Source of the DNA: Odontesthes bonariensis | Taxonomy: Eukaryota; Chordata; Actinopteri; Atheriniformes; Atherinopsidae | Assembly: GCF_027942865.1 (NCBI RefSeq) | Contig: NC_134524.1 | Span: 20,513,536 to 20,577,535 of the forward strand | Direction of reading: 5' to 3' | Length of the DNA: 64,000 nt | In this document: in pieces, positions 1 to 12,645 of the stretch | Position numbering within the stretch: the stretch's first letter is position 1 | Layout of the letters: every line of letters begins with the position of its first letter | Program-made: the position numbers and the translations under genes | Notes under the pieces: generated by a model | The model's input: only the letters and a program-made list of their open reading frames with translations | The model's database searches: none | Told to the model about the DNA's origin: nothing

Positions 1-693
1 ATATGTTATCTCTAGTTGAAACATGTGCACTCCGTGGCCCGTACGGGGACGCGCCCAGCGGATATGTACTCAGTGAACCCAGAAAAAGGCCCTTCTCCAC
101 TGTATCAGACACCTCACTGGTTTAGTCAAAAAAGTCAATTAAGATAAGATAATGAGTGAATACTTTGAACTGAAATGTAACATCACAGCAGACAGTAAAT
201 GGCAGTAAAGAAGGACTAAAAAGAAGTAATATAGTCATTTCAAGATTCTGTTGAAGTCAGAGCATTGTCAGCTCTGTTTTTAACTTTCTGTCATTCAGTG
301 TTGACTCAGGCTTTAAACTTTATATTGTAATATTCAGGATTTAGGTTTGATCAGGAAATTACATTTTAAATCTTTACCAAAAGGACGTTTTAAATGTCCA
401 GCAGTATAAAAGTGTCAGGAAGTATCACAAGAGTCTAAAAAAACCTGTTTAGTTGTTCAGCTTCAAACAAACAATTCAGCCCCCCTTCATCAGTATTCTA
501 TCACAGCAGGTTATAAATGTTTTAGCACAGGTGATATTCCATGAAACATCCGGTTCCATCATTTCAGTTAAAAATCAACCAAACTTTGATCACAACTATG
601 AAAATATCAGTTGGTATGAATAAAGTCCAGCAGTTTTCACATTTCTGACCAACTCAGCTGCAGTGTGTGACTGAATATTTTCATTTTTTTCAG
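1..693. other. Upstream/intronic sequence of gene A
   Basis: AT-rich sequence with no exon I can recognise. The V and transmembrane exons of gene A were looked for by their family motifs (GLYFCG, LGGGT or VVRI) and not found, so this is probably the last intron. Confidence 0.4.
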
Positions 694-816
694 AATCAGG
701 CCTCAGACGATCTGAACTACGCCGCTCTAAATTTCCAGGCCAAAGCAAAGAGAAGCCGCCGGCCTGCATCAGAGAGGCAGGTGGAGCCACATGTTGTGTA
801 TGCTGCCACCAGATAG
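694..816 (+). CDS. Gene A: last coding exon of an inhibitory-type Ig receptor (partial)
   Basis: Only the final exon lies in the window. It begins after a pyrimidine-rich acceptor (AG at 692-693) and ends at a TAG at 814-816. It encodes a 40-residue cytoplasmic end with the ITIM DDLNYAALNF (L-x-Y-x-x-L), a basic stretch KAKRSRRP and the family terminus EPHVVYAATR. The same exon design ends every other receptor in the window, so this is the 3' end of a plus-strand member whose signal, V and membrane exons lie upstream. ITIMs recruit SH2 phosphatases in known receptors; that role here is inferred. A 72-bp tandem duplication (772-843 and 844-915) covers the last 14 codons and the stop. A poly(A) signal AATAAA lies at 992-997. 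Confidence 0.8.
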   Translation, partial: NQASDDLNYAALNFQAKAKRSRRPASERQVEPHVVYAATR

Positions 817-915
817 AGTCAGGAAGCAGCTGGAACTGCAGCTGAGAGGCAGGTGGAGCCAGATGTTGTGTATGCTGCCACCAGATAGAGTCAGGAAGCA
901 GCTGGAACTGCAGCT
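772..915 (+). repeat. 72-bp tandem duplication across the stop codon of gene A
   Basis: Two units, 772-843 and 844-915, differ at one base (CCACATG versus CCAGATG). The unit is 24 codons long and contains the sequence for VEPHVVYAATR plus the stop. Because the first copy keeps its stop, the second lies in the 3' UTR. Confidence 0.95.
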
Positions 916-997
916 CAGAGAGGAACTCAGACTTTATCGCGTTCGCCTGCTGATGTATTTCTGTGTCTGTTTGAAAGAGTCCTCAGCAAAAAATAAA

Positions 998-1638
998 CTG
1001 AATGTTCCCGTATTCAGAGTCTTAGTATCTTGTTCATCCTTTTGTTTTGGTCTCTGCTGCTGCCAAAGCCTGGGCCTACTTTTCAGTCTTTCTCATGAAG
1101 AGAGTCAAGTGGTCTGCTGTGGGAGGTGTGAGATACACATGAGTGTCTAACAGGAAGAAACAGCACAGTGTGGTCTGAGCTCAGCTGAGGTGAAAATCAC
1201 GAGGGCTATGAAGTCAAAGCTCTTTATGAAACTATGCAATAAAACTGCCTCCTTAAAGTTTGTATCAGTCACATATGTCACTGTTAAATCCCTCCCCCCC
1301 GTCATAACCACACACAACCCACTTTATCTTCACACTCAAACTTATTTTTCTATATTTAATCATTGACACGATGCATTCCTTACAATAACACCAAGAGCTA
1401 CAAGTGAACTGAGCTGGAATAAGTGGTATTCAGTGGAAAAAAAGGGCATTAACCAACAAGCATGGCTGCTGATAAAGAGTGCTGAGGCACTGTGGAGAGC
1501 TGTGGTCAAATGATGGCATGTTAACTTTACACTGTGTCAATGTGAAAGGGAAATTAATATAGCAGTTAATACAGAACCACTAAAGTCAGTGAGAGTCCTC
1601 CTCTGGGAACGATGAATGCCTTTACAGAATCCATACAA
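998..1638. other. 3' flank of gene A, no gene
   Basis: This stretch contains a short module near 1150 (CAGGAAGAAACAGCACAGTG) also seen after gene B near 9429 and, weaker, near 28610 and 59300. I see no coding exon. Confidence 0.5.
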
Positions 1639-1643
1639 CAGCT

Positions 1644-4600
1644 TGTGGTATTTATGTTGCTTTTATTTTCAGAATCATCAGAACTAGCATTCCACAGCCT
1701 CACATCCAGTTAGCGCTCATACTGAGCAATATGACGTAACCACGTAAGCAGTATCTGCAAGCCTATACTGGCGTGATCCGAACATTACATCCTTCTTTGG
1801 TTTTTTTTTTTTAAACTTGAACTCGAAGTTATCTGTTACATCCACTTCTGGTTACTTTGAATAATCAATAACTAAACATCCACTTGGTCAGTAAACAACA
1901 ATAAACACTATGAAGTACACAATTAGATTGCTTCAGTGTGATAACTCAAGTAAGTGCTTTCTTAAATGTCATTTCAAATACAAACCATAGAATCACTTTT
2001 TTAAACACTTTCAGATTCAGAACAGAAAAACTTGTCTAAAGATAAAGTCTCTTTGAACCAAGCACTCTTTTCAATTCCTATCTACCATGCGTTCAGCTGT
2101 GACCATAGAGCCCTGGACGGTGGTCACTGTACGGCTTGAGATTGCAAGCTGTTGTAAGTTTATTGTGCCTGGGTTGAGAGCACAACACCATGTCACCAGG
2201 TTGGAGAGGGTAAGGTGCAGCGTGACGGCGAGTGTCCGAGTACACCTTCATTTTGGCTTTGGCCTTGCGGTCTCTCCTGCGGAGATCCTCGTCCGGTTCG
2301 ATAGGTGTGCTCACTGAAGGCATCTTTGTGTGTATCCTGCGTTTGAGCAGCAACTCAGCGGGTGATGTTGTTGTTGTGCTATGTGGCGTTGCACGGTACT
2401 CACTCAGGAATGTGTAGAGGTGCTGTTTCCAGGGATGTTTTCCATGTGAGCAACACGGAGACACTTTCCAAGTGTTCTCATGAACCTCTCTGCAGTGGCG
2501 TTTGCCTGGGGCCATGGTGGTGTGATCTTTCGATGGTGAAACCCCACGTAGGCCGCAAACTTGCTGAACTGCTCACCGTTGAAAGGGGGGCCGTTGTCTG
2601 TTTTCACCGTTCTGGGGATGCCAAGCATCGAGAAGATCTTGTCCATGACTGGGATGACAGAGTTTGCAGAGGTGGAGTGCATGACCTCCACTAAAGGGTA
2701 CCGGGAGTACTCATCTACGATGACTAACAAGTGTTCACCTGTCGGCAGTGGGCCGTAGAAGTCTGCACTGATGTCTTGCCAGACTGTGTCAGGGAGGTCT
2801 GACATCCGCAGAGGTTCGTTGCGTGTTTCTGGTGTGGTGGCTTGACATGCTAAACAGTTTCTTACCGTCGCCTCAGCTCGTCGGTCGATGTTTGGAAACC
2901 ACACCTTCTCTCTCAGGAGTGCCTTTGTTTTTTCGTGATTCCCTGATGTGCCTCGTGTGTGAGCTGGAGTACCCTGTGCTCAAGTGAGGAGGGATCCAAT
3001 CCTGGAGCCCTTTAGTATGATGTCATTTTCATGTGACACTGTGAGCTTGCTTTTCACATGTTCATATTGTCTCAGCACAGTGTTCTTTGTGACTGTGTGC
3101 AATGTATTGTTGCGTATGAGAGCACTGACCTTTTGTAGTGTTTCATCTTTGAGTGTCTCACACTTGATTTCATCCAGAGTCATTGCTTTTGGTGTGTTGT
3201 TCTGCATGATGAAGTTTCTGTATTCTACCTTGAGGTTGTATGGCTGAAGCCGAAGTCCCCATCGCTCGATGCGGGCGGGTGGCTTGGACCTCGGGTTGTT
3301 CCAGATGAGCTCGACTGGCTTGTGATCTGTCACCATTGTGAACTCTTTGCCGTAGATGTAGAGATGAAAGTGTTCACAGCTCCATATGATTGCGAGTGCT
3401 TCACGCTCTGTTTGTGAGTAGCGCCTCTCGACATCGCTGAGCGCTCGGCTTGCATATGCGATGATGTGTTTCTTTTCTTTGTCTTTTTGTAGCAGTATTG
3501 CCCCTTGTCCTACTGGACTAGCGTCGACGATGAGCTCTGTTTCCCTGTTCGGGTCGAAGTATGCTATCGTGGTCTCGCTGGTGAGACCCTCTCTCAGCGT
3601 GCTCAGCGCTGCGTCCTGTTCCACACCCCACTACCAGGGAGTGTTGTTCCTTGTGAGCTTTCTCAGCGGCTCTGTGACTGTAGCGAAGTTGGGGATGAAC
3701 CGTGAGCAGTAGTTCGCCATCCCTAGGAGACTTCTTACCTCTGCTGCGTCCTTGGGCTTGTCGGCTTGGCGTATGCTGTCAACCTCTTTTGGATCGAGTT
3801 TCAGTAGCTCAGCTTCCACTTTCTCACGTACATGGAGAGGAACTCTGCGATGTGGCTGGCAGGTTGCATGTATGTCTGGGTTGATATGTAGCGTGACTTG
3901 AAAGTCCTTGAGCTTACCAATGCCATCAAACAGCTCGGGGTGGCTGTTCACAAGCTCGTCTGCCACTGTGAGGCTCATTGGGGGAGGGCTGATAGAGTGT
4001 ACAATTTTGATCAACCCCAATTCATCAGCTGTCTGGTGGCTGAGTAGGGAGCAGCCATCACCTTTGATCACGTAGAAGGTCCCATCTGTTTTGTTCTTGT
4101 TCTGTGCCTCCACACTGCCTGTGAACTTCCCTAGGATGGGCAGCGTGTCTTTGGATCCATAGGCTAGTATCCTGAGATCTGTGTGCAGGAGGCGGGGCTG
4201 GAGACTCAGATTATTATGTCTTTTCACTGATGATGTTTACTGCAGCGCCAGAGTCGATCAGAGCTGGCACTGTGTCTCCATTCAGCTTGATTTTAGTCAG
4301 TGGCTGCTTAATGTCTCTATTGCTTTTAACAGTGAACGCATAGCATTCATCACTGCTTGAAGAGAACTCACGCTGAGCTATTTCACTTTGTGTTTCTAGC
4401 TGGTTGACTTGTTTTCTGCAGCCTTTCTTGTATGTCCGTGTCTCAGTTTTCTGTTCTGTGTGTTGTGGTTTTGACCTATACTGTCTTGCAAAGTGGTTTT
4501 GCTTCCCACATGCTTTACACTGTTTGCCTCTTGCAGGGCATTCATTTTTGTGTGGCCCCCGCAGTTTCTGCACTGTGCGTTGCAGCCGCCTACTGGACGT

Positions 4601-5501
4601 TTTTGGTACGCCTTCTTCTGGGGTTGCCTATGCACTTGATTCACTGCAGCAGTGAGATTGGAACCCTTTTCTATTCCCTTTGATTGGAGTTCAGACAGTT
4701 CAAGAGTCCTGCCGTATTCAAGGAGTTCTTTTAATGTCTTGTTTGCCTCCCTCAAGCCGTATTTGCGCACCCTGGAGGACGTGCAGCTTTGTATGATCTG
4801 TGACTTAATTTCATTGTCCACATCACCAAATTTGCAGTATTTTGCTAGCATGTGAAGTCTGGTATTATAAACATCCAGATTCTCACCAGGCAGTTGTGCA
4901 GCTTTCCTGAAGACGTAAACCTCGTATTGGACGTTCTTTTTAGGCGAGAAGTATCCGTTGAGTTTTGTTTTCCCGTCTCCATACTTGTCTCCGTCTGCCG
5001 CCACTGTGTCGTATATGTCGTGCACTCTTTCGCCAGCTAGATGCAACAGGGGGGCTTTCAATCTTGAATCCCCGGTTATGTTCACAGCTGTGGTGTTGTT
5101 CTCGAATCGCTGAAGCCACTTGTTCCATCACGGTCCGATAGAGCTGGGTTCACTCTTCGTATCAAACGGTGGTACAGACGGGCCGTGTGATAGCATCATG
5201 TTGACTCTCTGGCTGCTAACTGACTAGCACACTTACTTTAGCTAGCACTGGCTTGTTAATCTCTTTCGCTCCGAACTTTCTTCCGCACGCAATATTCCGC
5301 TCTCCCGGGAACCGTCGGTGTAGTCGGTCTTATTTTTTTGATCCTCGTCGCCAGTGATGTATTTATGTTGCTTTTATTTTCAGAATCATCAGAACTAGCA
5401 TTCCACAGCCTCACATCCAGTTCGCGCTCATACTGACGCAATATGACGTAACCACGTAAGCAGTACCTGCAAGCCTTTACTGGCGTGATCTGAACATTAC
5501 A
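1644..5501 (-). mobile_element. Ty3/gypsy LTR retrotransposon fossil
   Basis: Minus-strand element with short LTRs at 1644-1789 (146 bp) and 5355-5501 (147 bp), both TG...CA in element orientation, and a 5-bp target duplication CAGCT at 1639-1643 and 5502-5506. A purine tract abuts the left LTR. A likely primer site (TGGCGACGAGGATC) follows the right LTR. Parts in order on the minus strand: Gag with a CCHC knuckle (about 5130-4390), protease with the DSGAAVN motif (about 4330-4210), reverse transcriptase region (about 4210-3640), RNase H (about 3620-3000), DDE integrase (about 2910-2400) and a downstream tail to about 2095. It is broken, with about half a dozen interruptions. The LTRs differ at about 4% of sites, which suggests a fairly recent insertion. 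Confidence 0.9.
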
Positions 5502-5506
5502 CAGCT

Positions 5507-7235
5507 GTGAGGGGATTTTAGTATTCCTGACTGAAGGTTTGGACCCAGAAAGGCAGAAAAACCACAGAGATGATTTAAAAGATTTATTTACAATACTTAC
5601 AAGCAATGAGTTGTTAATTGTGAGTGTCCTTATGAGTCCAGGTTCCATGGGAAACAGTGCTTAGGTAGAACAGGTCGATGGCCTTCCGGGTGGCAGGTAC
5701 AGCGGGAGCCTGTGGTAATGTGAGTGGGCAGGCAGGTGAGTTCTTCCAGAAAAGGGTCCAAATGTGGACACCAATGGAACGATGGATCCAAGCAGTTATG
5801 TAGCCTGGCAGGAAGCTAGAGGATTTCAATGGGATCGGTGGAGCCAAATTGTCAGGTGACTTTTTCAGGGAACTCGTGAATACCAGGGTGGATGGAGGAA
5901 CCAGGTGAGTCTTTAAGAAAGTTTGTGCATTCAACGTGGCAGAGTGTTATGGCATCTGGAGATAATTCCTTGAGCAGGTAGAGATGAAGCAGATGGCTGG
6001 TTCTTTCTGAGGAGAACATGGAGAACGTAAGGTTAGGATTTAACTTAGACTAGGTCAGAGAAAAAGATCAGAAGAGAAGAGAGAATAAACCGACATTTAC
6101 CAGAGAGGGAAACCAATCGATCTGGCGATGAGTGGAGTTCCAACCAGGACAGATAAGCAGCTGCAGTGATGAGATGATGATGACCTGCTGTGCTCAGAGA
6201 ACCTGCTGGAGAACAGAGGAAGACCACACCCAAACAAGGCTGGAAATGTATATTTGGTTAACTACACATACGCATGTTTATCATGGCTACCTCATGTATC
6301 CTGCTTTCATTTGGTGCGTTGGTCGCGCTTGTCCTCAGAAATGAATGTTATGTGTACACACGCTGTAATATGTAGGTGAGCTGTAGGGGGTGTTAAAGGC
6401 TTGTGTTTCATGTTAAGATGTTTTTCACAATCAATTTCTCGACCCATGCTTGGTTTAAGGGCCTCACATTCCATTTGCGATACCACCATTATCACTTTTT
6501 CTGTTGTGATCTGAGGATCAACATCATGTTAACCTCTTCTATTGACGCCATGTTTCCTGTTTTATCAGAGTGCTTCTGCTCACATCCTGTAAATCCGGCA
6601 GCAGCTTCCAGTCCGGGTGATCAGGTGCACCCCCTTGTGGAACCCTCTGGTACTCAGGCCAGTATGTGAGCAGTTAAACTGTGAACGGAGATGGTTGCTT
6701 ACGTGATTGCGAGGAAAAACAGGAAGTATAACTTAAGCCTGGCACTGGCACTGACTTTATGACATTTAGTCCTCTGTCAGATCAACCAACCCTTTCTAAC
6801 GTTGACATTTCTCAGGTTGGGTGCTGTTAAATAGCTGCAGTTCATAGAATAGAATAATAAATAAATAAATAAATATCACACAATATCACAATATCAGTGA
6901 TGATGAGTGATAATATGACGTATTTCCTCTAACGTTTCGTTTTGTGATAAAAATGAAAGTGAACACAGTGGATGAAAAAACCCTTCATGCTTCAACTTGT
7001 TCACACAGGCTGATAGATGTGGAGATCAGAAACAGTTGGAAGACAACTGAGGTACATTGTCACCAGCTTTAAAAACTGTTAGTTTTTCCAGTCTTTAGGT
7101 TGAAAGACATCATTTGTTCTAAGGTTCATATAATGCAGGACTATTAGTCTCCAACCACCACCTGAGAACTCTTTCATCTGTACGTCACTGTGCTTTACAA
7201 CATGAAGAAGAAAAAACACCCCGCCCCTACGGACC
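5507..7235. other. Intergenic, no gene recognised
   Basis: The stretch 5511-6040 (mini-repeats of the form ATTTATTTACAATACTT, then G-rich sequence) looks like part of a dispersed repeat but I cannot define its ends. A short AATA microsatellite lies near 6848-6875. No exon was found. Confidence 0.4.
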
Positions 7236-7237
7236 TC

Positions 7238-7245
7238 TTTATAAG
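7238..7245 (+). promoter_or_regulatory. TATA box of gene B
   Basis: TTTATAAG sits about 45 nt before the ATG of gene B. A GC-box-like CCCCGCCCC lies at about 7219 and a CRE-like ACGTCA at about 7260. Genes D to J lack a comparable strong TATA at this place. Confidence 0.5.
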
Positions 7246-7288
7246 AGCTGAGAGGATCACACGTCACAGTGACACGGTTAGACACACG

Positions 7289-9235
7289 ATGAGGATCTTT
7301 ATCCTGATAACAGCTTTGTTTCTCTGCAGCCTCAGTAAGTACTGCCACCTGTAGTCACAGGAGCCGCTGAATGTTCAGTGCGTGATGTTCTCTCTGCTGT
7401 TTGTTTCAGGCTGGATCTGTGGGTCTCACACTGTGGAGGTCCAGTCCGGTGAAGACGTCACTCTGCTGTGCTCCAACATTTCCACATCTCAGACCCAGAC
7501 AGACTGGTTCAGAGTGGTCAACGGAACCGAACCCAGCTGTATCGCCTCTACGTTTGGCGCTCACGGTGAAGCTTCATTCTGTGATGGATTTCAAGGTGGA
7601 AAATTTGAGATGAGCTCCAACATCACCACTGTCTTTCTGAAAATCAAACGAGTGGATTTCTCTGACTCCGGGCTGTATTTCTGTGGATTCTACATGATGA
7701 GACACATAGTTCTTGTCAGTGCAGCAGAGTTAATCGTTCCAGGTAAGATTGGGGTCATTTGTGAAATATTGACTTTGGTTTTTCCTTGTTATATAGAAAA
7801 ATAATCATCAGATTTATGATGATTTATCATCACAAACCAATTTTTCTCGTCATGTGAATTTTAAACCTCAAAGTTATCATCACAGAAACATGAAAACAGC
7901 CCAAAGGCAAACAGGGCATTCATATTAATCAAATTAGATCACACCAGTGTTTTTATTTGCAGGTGACGATGAATCTGATGAAGAGGCACATTTGAACCCT
8001 GAAAGTAAGGTTCCTCCTTCTCTGAAGATTTATCTCATTCACAGGTCATGATGAATCTGAAGATGAAATTTTTACTCAGAATAAAATTAAAGCTCTTCTA
8101 GATACTTTTAGAATTGTGCAGGTTTTTACAACCATCAGTAACTGTAACTTTGAAATGAACAGCGTCTTCATCTCTTGCAGAAGATGGAGAGACAAATGTT
8201 CTGACTCTAACTTTGGGCAGTCTGACGGTTTTCTTAATGACGGCTGTTGTTGGTTTGGTTGTTAAAATCGGACACCTTCACACAGGTACAGCTGACATGT
8301 GGTCTGTTGCACGACCTCAGATGTGCTGCAACAACTTTAGACAAAAACACAAACAGATGATTCTTTGTTTAATGAACGTCAATTGATCAGACTTAATGTG
8401 TTCATTTAGAAGCGAAGGAAGAACTGAACCCCGACAGAAGCAAGGTGAGACATCTTTATCAAAACTACCATGAATTTTAATCCCGTGTGCTGTGTTTCTA
8501 CACAGCTAAGTAAAAGGTTTTTCTGTATTGCACCATGTGTAACTCAGCTGTGACCGTTTCATCCAGTGAGGGAGGCCAACTCAGTCTCACGGCAAAACCT
8601 GAAATAGTCACAGAAATTTGAACTGATATTTCATTGTGCTGCACACAAACACTAGAAAAGCCTCCGTGGAGTAACATCGTGTCACCGTATTTTGTTAAAT
8701 AGTCACGTTTTGGCAGTTGTGTCACATTTTATAGGCAAACAAGTTCATGTTCAGAGGCTGAATATAAAGGAGGAGTCAAGATCAAGTTCCATCTTAACCA
8801 CAAACCAAGACTGCAGTCCTTGTGCTTTCATTCGCTGTTTCATCAGTGTTTCATACATTGTTTCAACAGTGTTTCATATATTCCAACCTATTTGGCTCAG
8901 ATCTGAACTTCCTAACAGTCCGGGGAAGCTGCCATGTTGCTCTTTGACAGAGATGGGGAGGATGATCAGATGTTGTCAAAAGTGAAAACAACCAGCAGCA
9001 ACTTTTCCCCGCATTAGATCTTCCTGAACAGAGATGGGACATGTACAGACTCTGTGCTGGTTTCCCTTTCTGATTGTGAATGATTCATTTTCAGACTCCA
9101 GGCTCCTCTGACATGAACTCTGCGACACAGAGGTTCCTGAAACAAACTAAAGGAAGCAGGAGACCTGCAGACGAGAGAGCCCTGGAGACTCATGTTATCT
9201 ATGCTTTCAGCAGAAAGACGTGCGATTCTGTGTGA
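7289..9235 (+). CDS. Gene B: single-V-domain membrane receptor, divergent member
   Basis: Six coding exons: 7289-7334, 7410-7742, 7963-8004, 8181-8285, 8410-8444 and 9095-9235. All have GT-AG introns and phases 1,1,1,1,0, giving 233 residues. The signal peptide starts MRIFILITALFLCSLS. The V domain (about 20-125) has C36 and C107 in the DSGLYFCG motif, W48, and an extra pair C59/C73. An acidic stalk (DDESDEEAH) precedes an uncharged membrane helix at about 147-167. The tail departs from the family: the ITIM tyrosine position reads DMNSATQRF, so it is lost. Only Y223 (THVIYAFS) remains, followed by an extension KTCDSV in place of the usual terminal Arg-stop. A poly(A) signal lies at 9259-9264. 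It is probably surface-expressed on leukocytes like related fish receptors; ligand and true family name are unknown. Confidence 0.85.
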
Positions 9236-9269
9236 AGCGATGGAGGAGTCCTTTTCGTAATAAAGTTGG

Positions 9270-10454
9270 CATACCCAATCCGACCAGAGTTCGTGTCTTT
9301 TTTTTCACTTTGACTCCATCTGTAAGGCACGTTTTTGATATTTGATGAGGAGGAGCCAAACCAGAAACAGATTGTAAATCTCAAAGTGAGAGAAACTGGA
9401 GGGAGGGGTGAGATACGCGTCACTGCACAGGAAGAGGCAGCACAGTGTGGTCTGAGCAGAGATGGACTCTGCAGGTCTCCAGTGTCAATATGAAGAGTCT
9501 GAAAAGAGGCAGCGAAAAGGGATTTGATATCACCCGCCTTTGTGTCGGTGCAGAATTAATGTTGAAGAAGAAATCATCCCGAACACTGAGAGGACAAACA
9601 GGATCTGTAGGAGCTTTTAACTCAGGAAGACTGCAGCACTGACCACAAACGTCAAATCTCTCTGTCGCGCTGAAGTTTTACATGAACAACAATGAACCAC
9701 TGAGTCACCCTGAAAAACATGATAGAAAACCCTGAGTTCAAAAGCAACGATGAGTCTCTACAATAGTCATGTAGTGTGCATCAGACTGTAGCTTAGCTGC
9801 AATACGAAGGGTCACAACGAATGATTTCCCTACTCAAGGCGTAAGGCTGCACCCTCCTTTTTTTATTGAACGGGTGCAGCAACTGCATAAACTCTTGCTT
9901 CAACAAGCATATCTAGATTAAAATCATAGTCAAAGCTTGTAGCGTGTTATGTTTGGTTCGGCATCTCACAACTGTGTTTGTCAGTTTCTCTCCAGTTGGT
10001 CACTGAGTGTAAACTGAACAGGAAACAACAAGTGGGAGGTGTGATGGAGGCTGAACCACCAACACACAGAGATGACTGCTGCTTTGCATTGTTTGACAGG
10101 AAAAGCACAGTGTGGTTAAACATTTATGTTTAGAATAAAACCTTTTTTTTGTCTATTTGATTGGATTTAATGACATTTTCACTCTTCTCCACTAAATCAT
10201 GACACCGCGGGTGTGTATATGACAAATACAAAGGTGTAGCTCTCTTACTTATGTGTGTTTGCATACACTTGTTGTGCAGCAGCATGCCCTAACCTCACCC
10301 CACCCCCAACACTTTGTCATTTTCCACTGCGGAGTCAACATTTTGTCAGTTAAAAATGGAACAAAAAGTCACCATGAGACTAGCCTTTGGCTCTGTATTA
10401 AAACCACATGAAACAAAAGCGGTTTTGCTTTCACACCAAGGTTCGATGCCTATC
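9270..10454. other. Intergenic between genes B and C
   Basis: The 3' module shared with gene A (AGGAAGAGGCAGCACAGTG) lies at about 9429. No exon is recognised in the rest. Confidence 0.4.
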
Positions 10455-10790
10455 CTTTGAAATTTCTATACCCACCTACTGCAATTCTGGGTCAGGGGTT
10501 GTGGGGTGGGGGATGCATAAGTGTGGTATACACCCTGGACTGATCGTCAGTCCATCACAGTGCTGTACGGAGACAAAGAACCATGCCGTCTAACACTTAC
10601 TCCAAGGGTCAATTTTAGAATCACCAAATAACCGAACATGCATATCTTTCTGCAGCGGGAGGAAAATCAAAAGAACCCATGCATGCACGGGGAGAACATG
10701 CAAACTCCACATGGAAAGGCCCCGGCTGGGGTTGGAACCGAAAACGCTCTTGCTGTGAAGCGACAGCGCCCCGTCATGAAGCCAGTTAGA
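10455..10790 (-). mobile_element. Teleost tRNA-like SINE copy
   Basis: Reverse-oriented copy of a dispersed fish repeat. It carries the complement of the common tail (...CACCCTGGACTGATCGTC) and a head that resembles a tRNA B box (GGTTGGAACC). It is quite diverged from the copy at 10853. Confidence 0.6.
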
Positions 10791-10852
10791 GATCCATCAG
10801 CAATCAATCCATCTCTTTTCAAACTATTTTTTTTTTCAAACCACAGTTCACC

Positions 10853-11120
10853 GCTTTATCTGTAGTGGTTAACACCGTCACCTCACAGCAAGAGGGTTCC
10901 AGGTTCGATCCCCACCCGGGGCCTTTCTGTGTGGAGTTTGCATGTTCTAACCCGTGTATGTGTGGGTTTTCTCCGGGTACTCCGGCTTCCTCCCACTGTC
11001 CAAAAACATGCATGTTAGGTTAACTGGTGTCTCTGTGTGGCCTTGTGACTGACTGGCGACCTGTCCAGGGTGTACCCCGCCTCTCACCCGATGACTGCTG
11101 GGATAGGCTCCAGCCCCCAC
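10853..11120 (+). mobile_element. Teleost tRNA-like SINE copy
   Basis: The head carries a B-box-like GGTTCGATCCC. The middle reads CCAAAAACATGCATGTTAGG and the tail reads GGGATAGGCTCCAGCCCC. Copies recur at 10455, 27375, 45350 and 58268. Confidence 0.65.
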
Positions 11121-12005
11121 CCCCCCATCTTAGGATAACATGGCAAAAACTAAAGACTAACCAGGAACTTAAAACTTAACAAAACTAAAGAGACAAAAAG
11201 GCACATTTTGTAAAAAAGGTTTGAGGAAATCGGTGTATTTATCCTCCACTGGCCTGTGAATAAACATAAATGAATACAATTCCTCTATCAGGTGTTAATA
11301 AATCTGAATGAGTTTCAGGCTACCTTCAGTGTTGATAGGAGCTTCACCTCTTCCTTCACAAATGATGCCAAAATCCTGCCATTACTCTCTTTTATTTACA
11401 GTATTTGGTCACAATTCTAACATACTGAAGGATACTTCTACATATTATAGATTCATTGACTGTGCCTGTGATGGTGTGGCTGTAAGGCATGTGCAGTGAG
11501 GCCTGCAAGACATTACTTGTCTCATTACTTCAACTCCCCTTGTTTGTTTGTGTCGTCTTGGCATAGACCTTTAACTTTCTTAGCTTTTAAAATGAAACCC
11601 GTTAATTTTCTAAACTCATGGTCTACTTTATGGTAGGGCCCCACTACCAATAGACAATAGCAATGTAACCTATTCATCAGGATGAACTTTCACAGCCTGA
11701 GACTTGGAGATCTATCACATGACAAACAAAACACATATTAAAACTAACCTTTAGTCCTATCCTTTAACACTGTTTAGCTTTGTTTCGCTTTTAACACAGC
11801 TGCACCAACGTTGCATTCAACATGTCACTCCATGCTATGCTCCAATTGGTTGATTCAAATAAGTTGGACATAGCATCAGAAACACTGCAGAATGATCATC
11901 GCAACAACAGTTTTTGAACTTCTCTCAGTGTCTGATGTAGCACTACTACATTTGCGCCACAATTTGCCATGACATCCCCACAATTCTTGTACATCGGTCA
12001 TGTTT
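11121..12005. other. Intergenic, no gene recognised
   Basis: Unique-looking AT-rich sequence without a V-domain, membrane or tail motif of the local family. Confidence 0.35.
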
Positions 12006-12360
12006 CATATGGGACGACCAACGATCCACAGTGTGTATCAGAGGGGTAAAAAAGAGGACAAAGTTAACTTTGAGGGAGCTGCAAAGCTCCACAGCAAAAA
12101 AATTGGAGTGTCTGTCCACTTTAAGCTTTACACAAAGCTTGAGATTATTAAAAAAAAAAGTAACTAAAAGAAGCCAATGTTTGGGATAGATAAGACTGAA
12201 TTGAACTTGAAGGTGGCACGAAGGAAAGCACCACTTGTACACTGAAGTACGGTGGTGGCAGCATCATGCTGTGGGCATGTTTTGCATTGGCAGGGTCTGG
12301 AAAATTGGTCAGAATTCAAAGAATGAAGGATGGTGCGTGAATAATGTGTGTTGGACGGAA
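12006..12360 (+). mobile_element. Tc1-like transposase remnant
   Basis: Around 12246-12315 one plus frame reads YGGGSIMLWACFALAGSGKL, matching the conserved GGGSIMxWGCF block of Tc1 transposases. Upstream words such as GGAGTGTCTGTCCACTTTAAG are typical of the fish element. It is short, without terminal repeats or an open transposase, so it is a dead fragment. Confidence 0.7.
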
Positions 12361-12587
12361 CTGTACATTTTTCTGTCCATCTCAACACATGCTCGGGCAT
12401 TTCTTTTCCGGACTTAAGTTGTAAACACGCTGTTAAATATTTTTGGTGTAAAAAAAAAAAAAAAGAAAAGAAAGACAGACCTACCTGCCCGAAACACCCC
12501 TGACTGGGCAACAGTTCACTGGGGGGGATAACATTTATTATAAGCACTTTTTGCTTATAAGGGTTGAGAAAAGTGAAAAAAAAAAAT

Positions 12588-12645
12588 GAAAGAGAGAGAG
12601 AGAGAGAGAAAGAGAAAAGAGAGAGAGAAAAGAAGAAGAAAGAAA
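12588..12645. repeat. GA-rich microsatellite
   Basis: A run of GA/AAGA units about 80 to 140 bases before the start codon of gene C. It could affect promoter spacing but nothing more can be read from it. Confidence 0.8.

Noticed and set aside
2093-5085. A run of minus-strand frames that could look like host genes
   Set aside because: They are the Gag, protease, reverse transcriptase, RNase H and integrase parts of the gypsy fossil bounded by LTRs and a target duplication.
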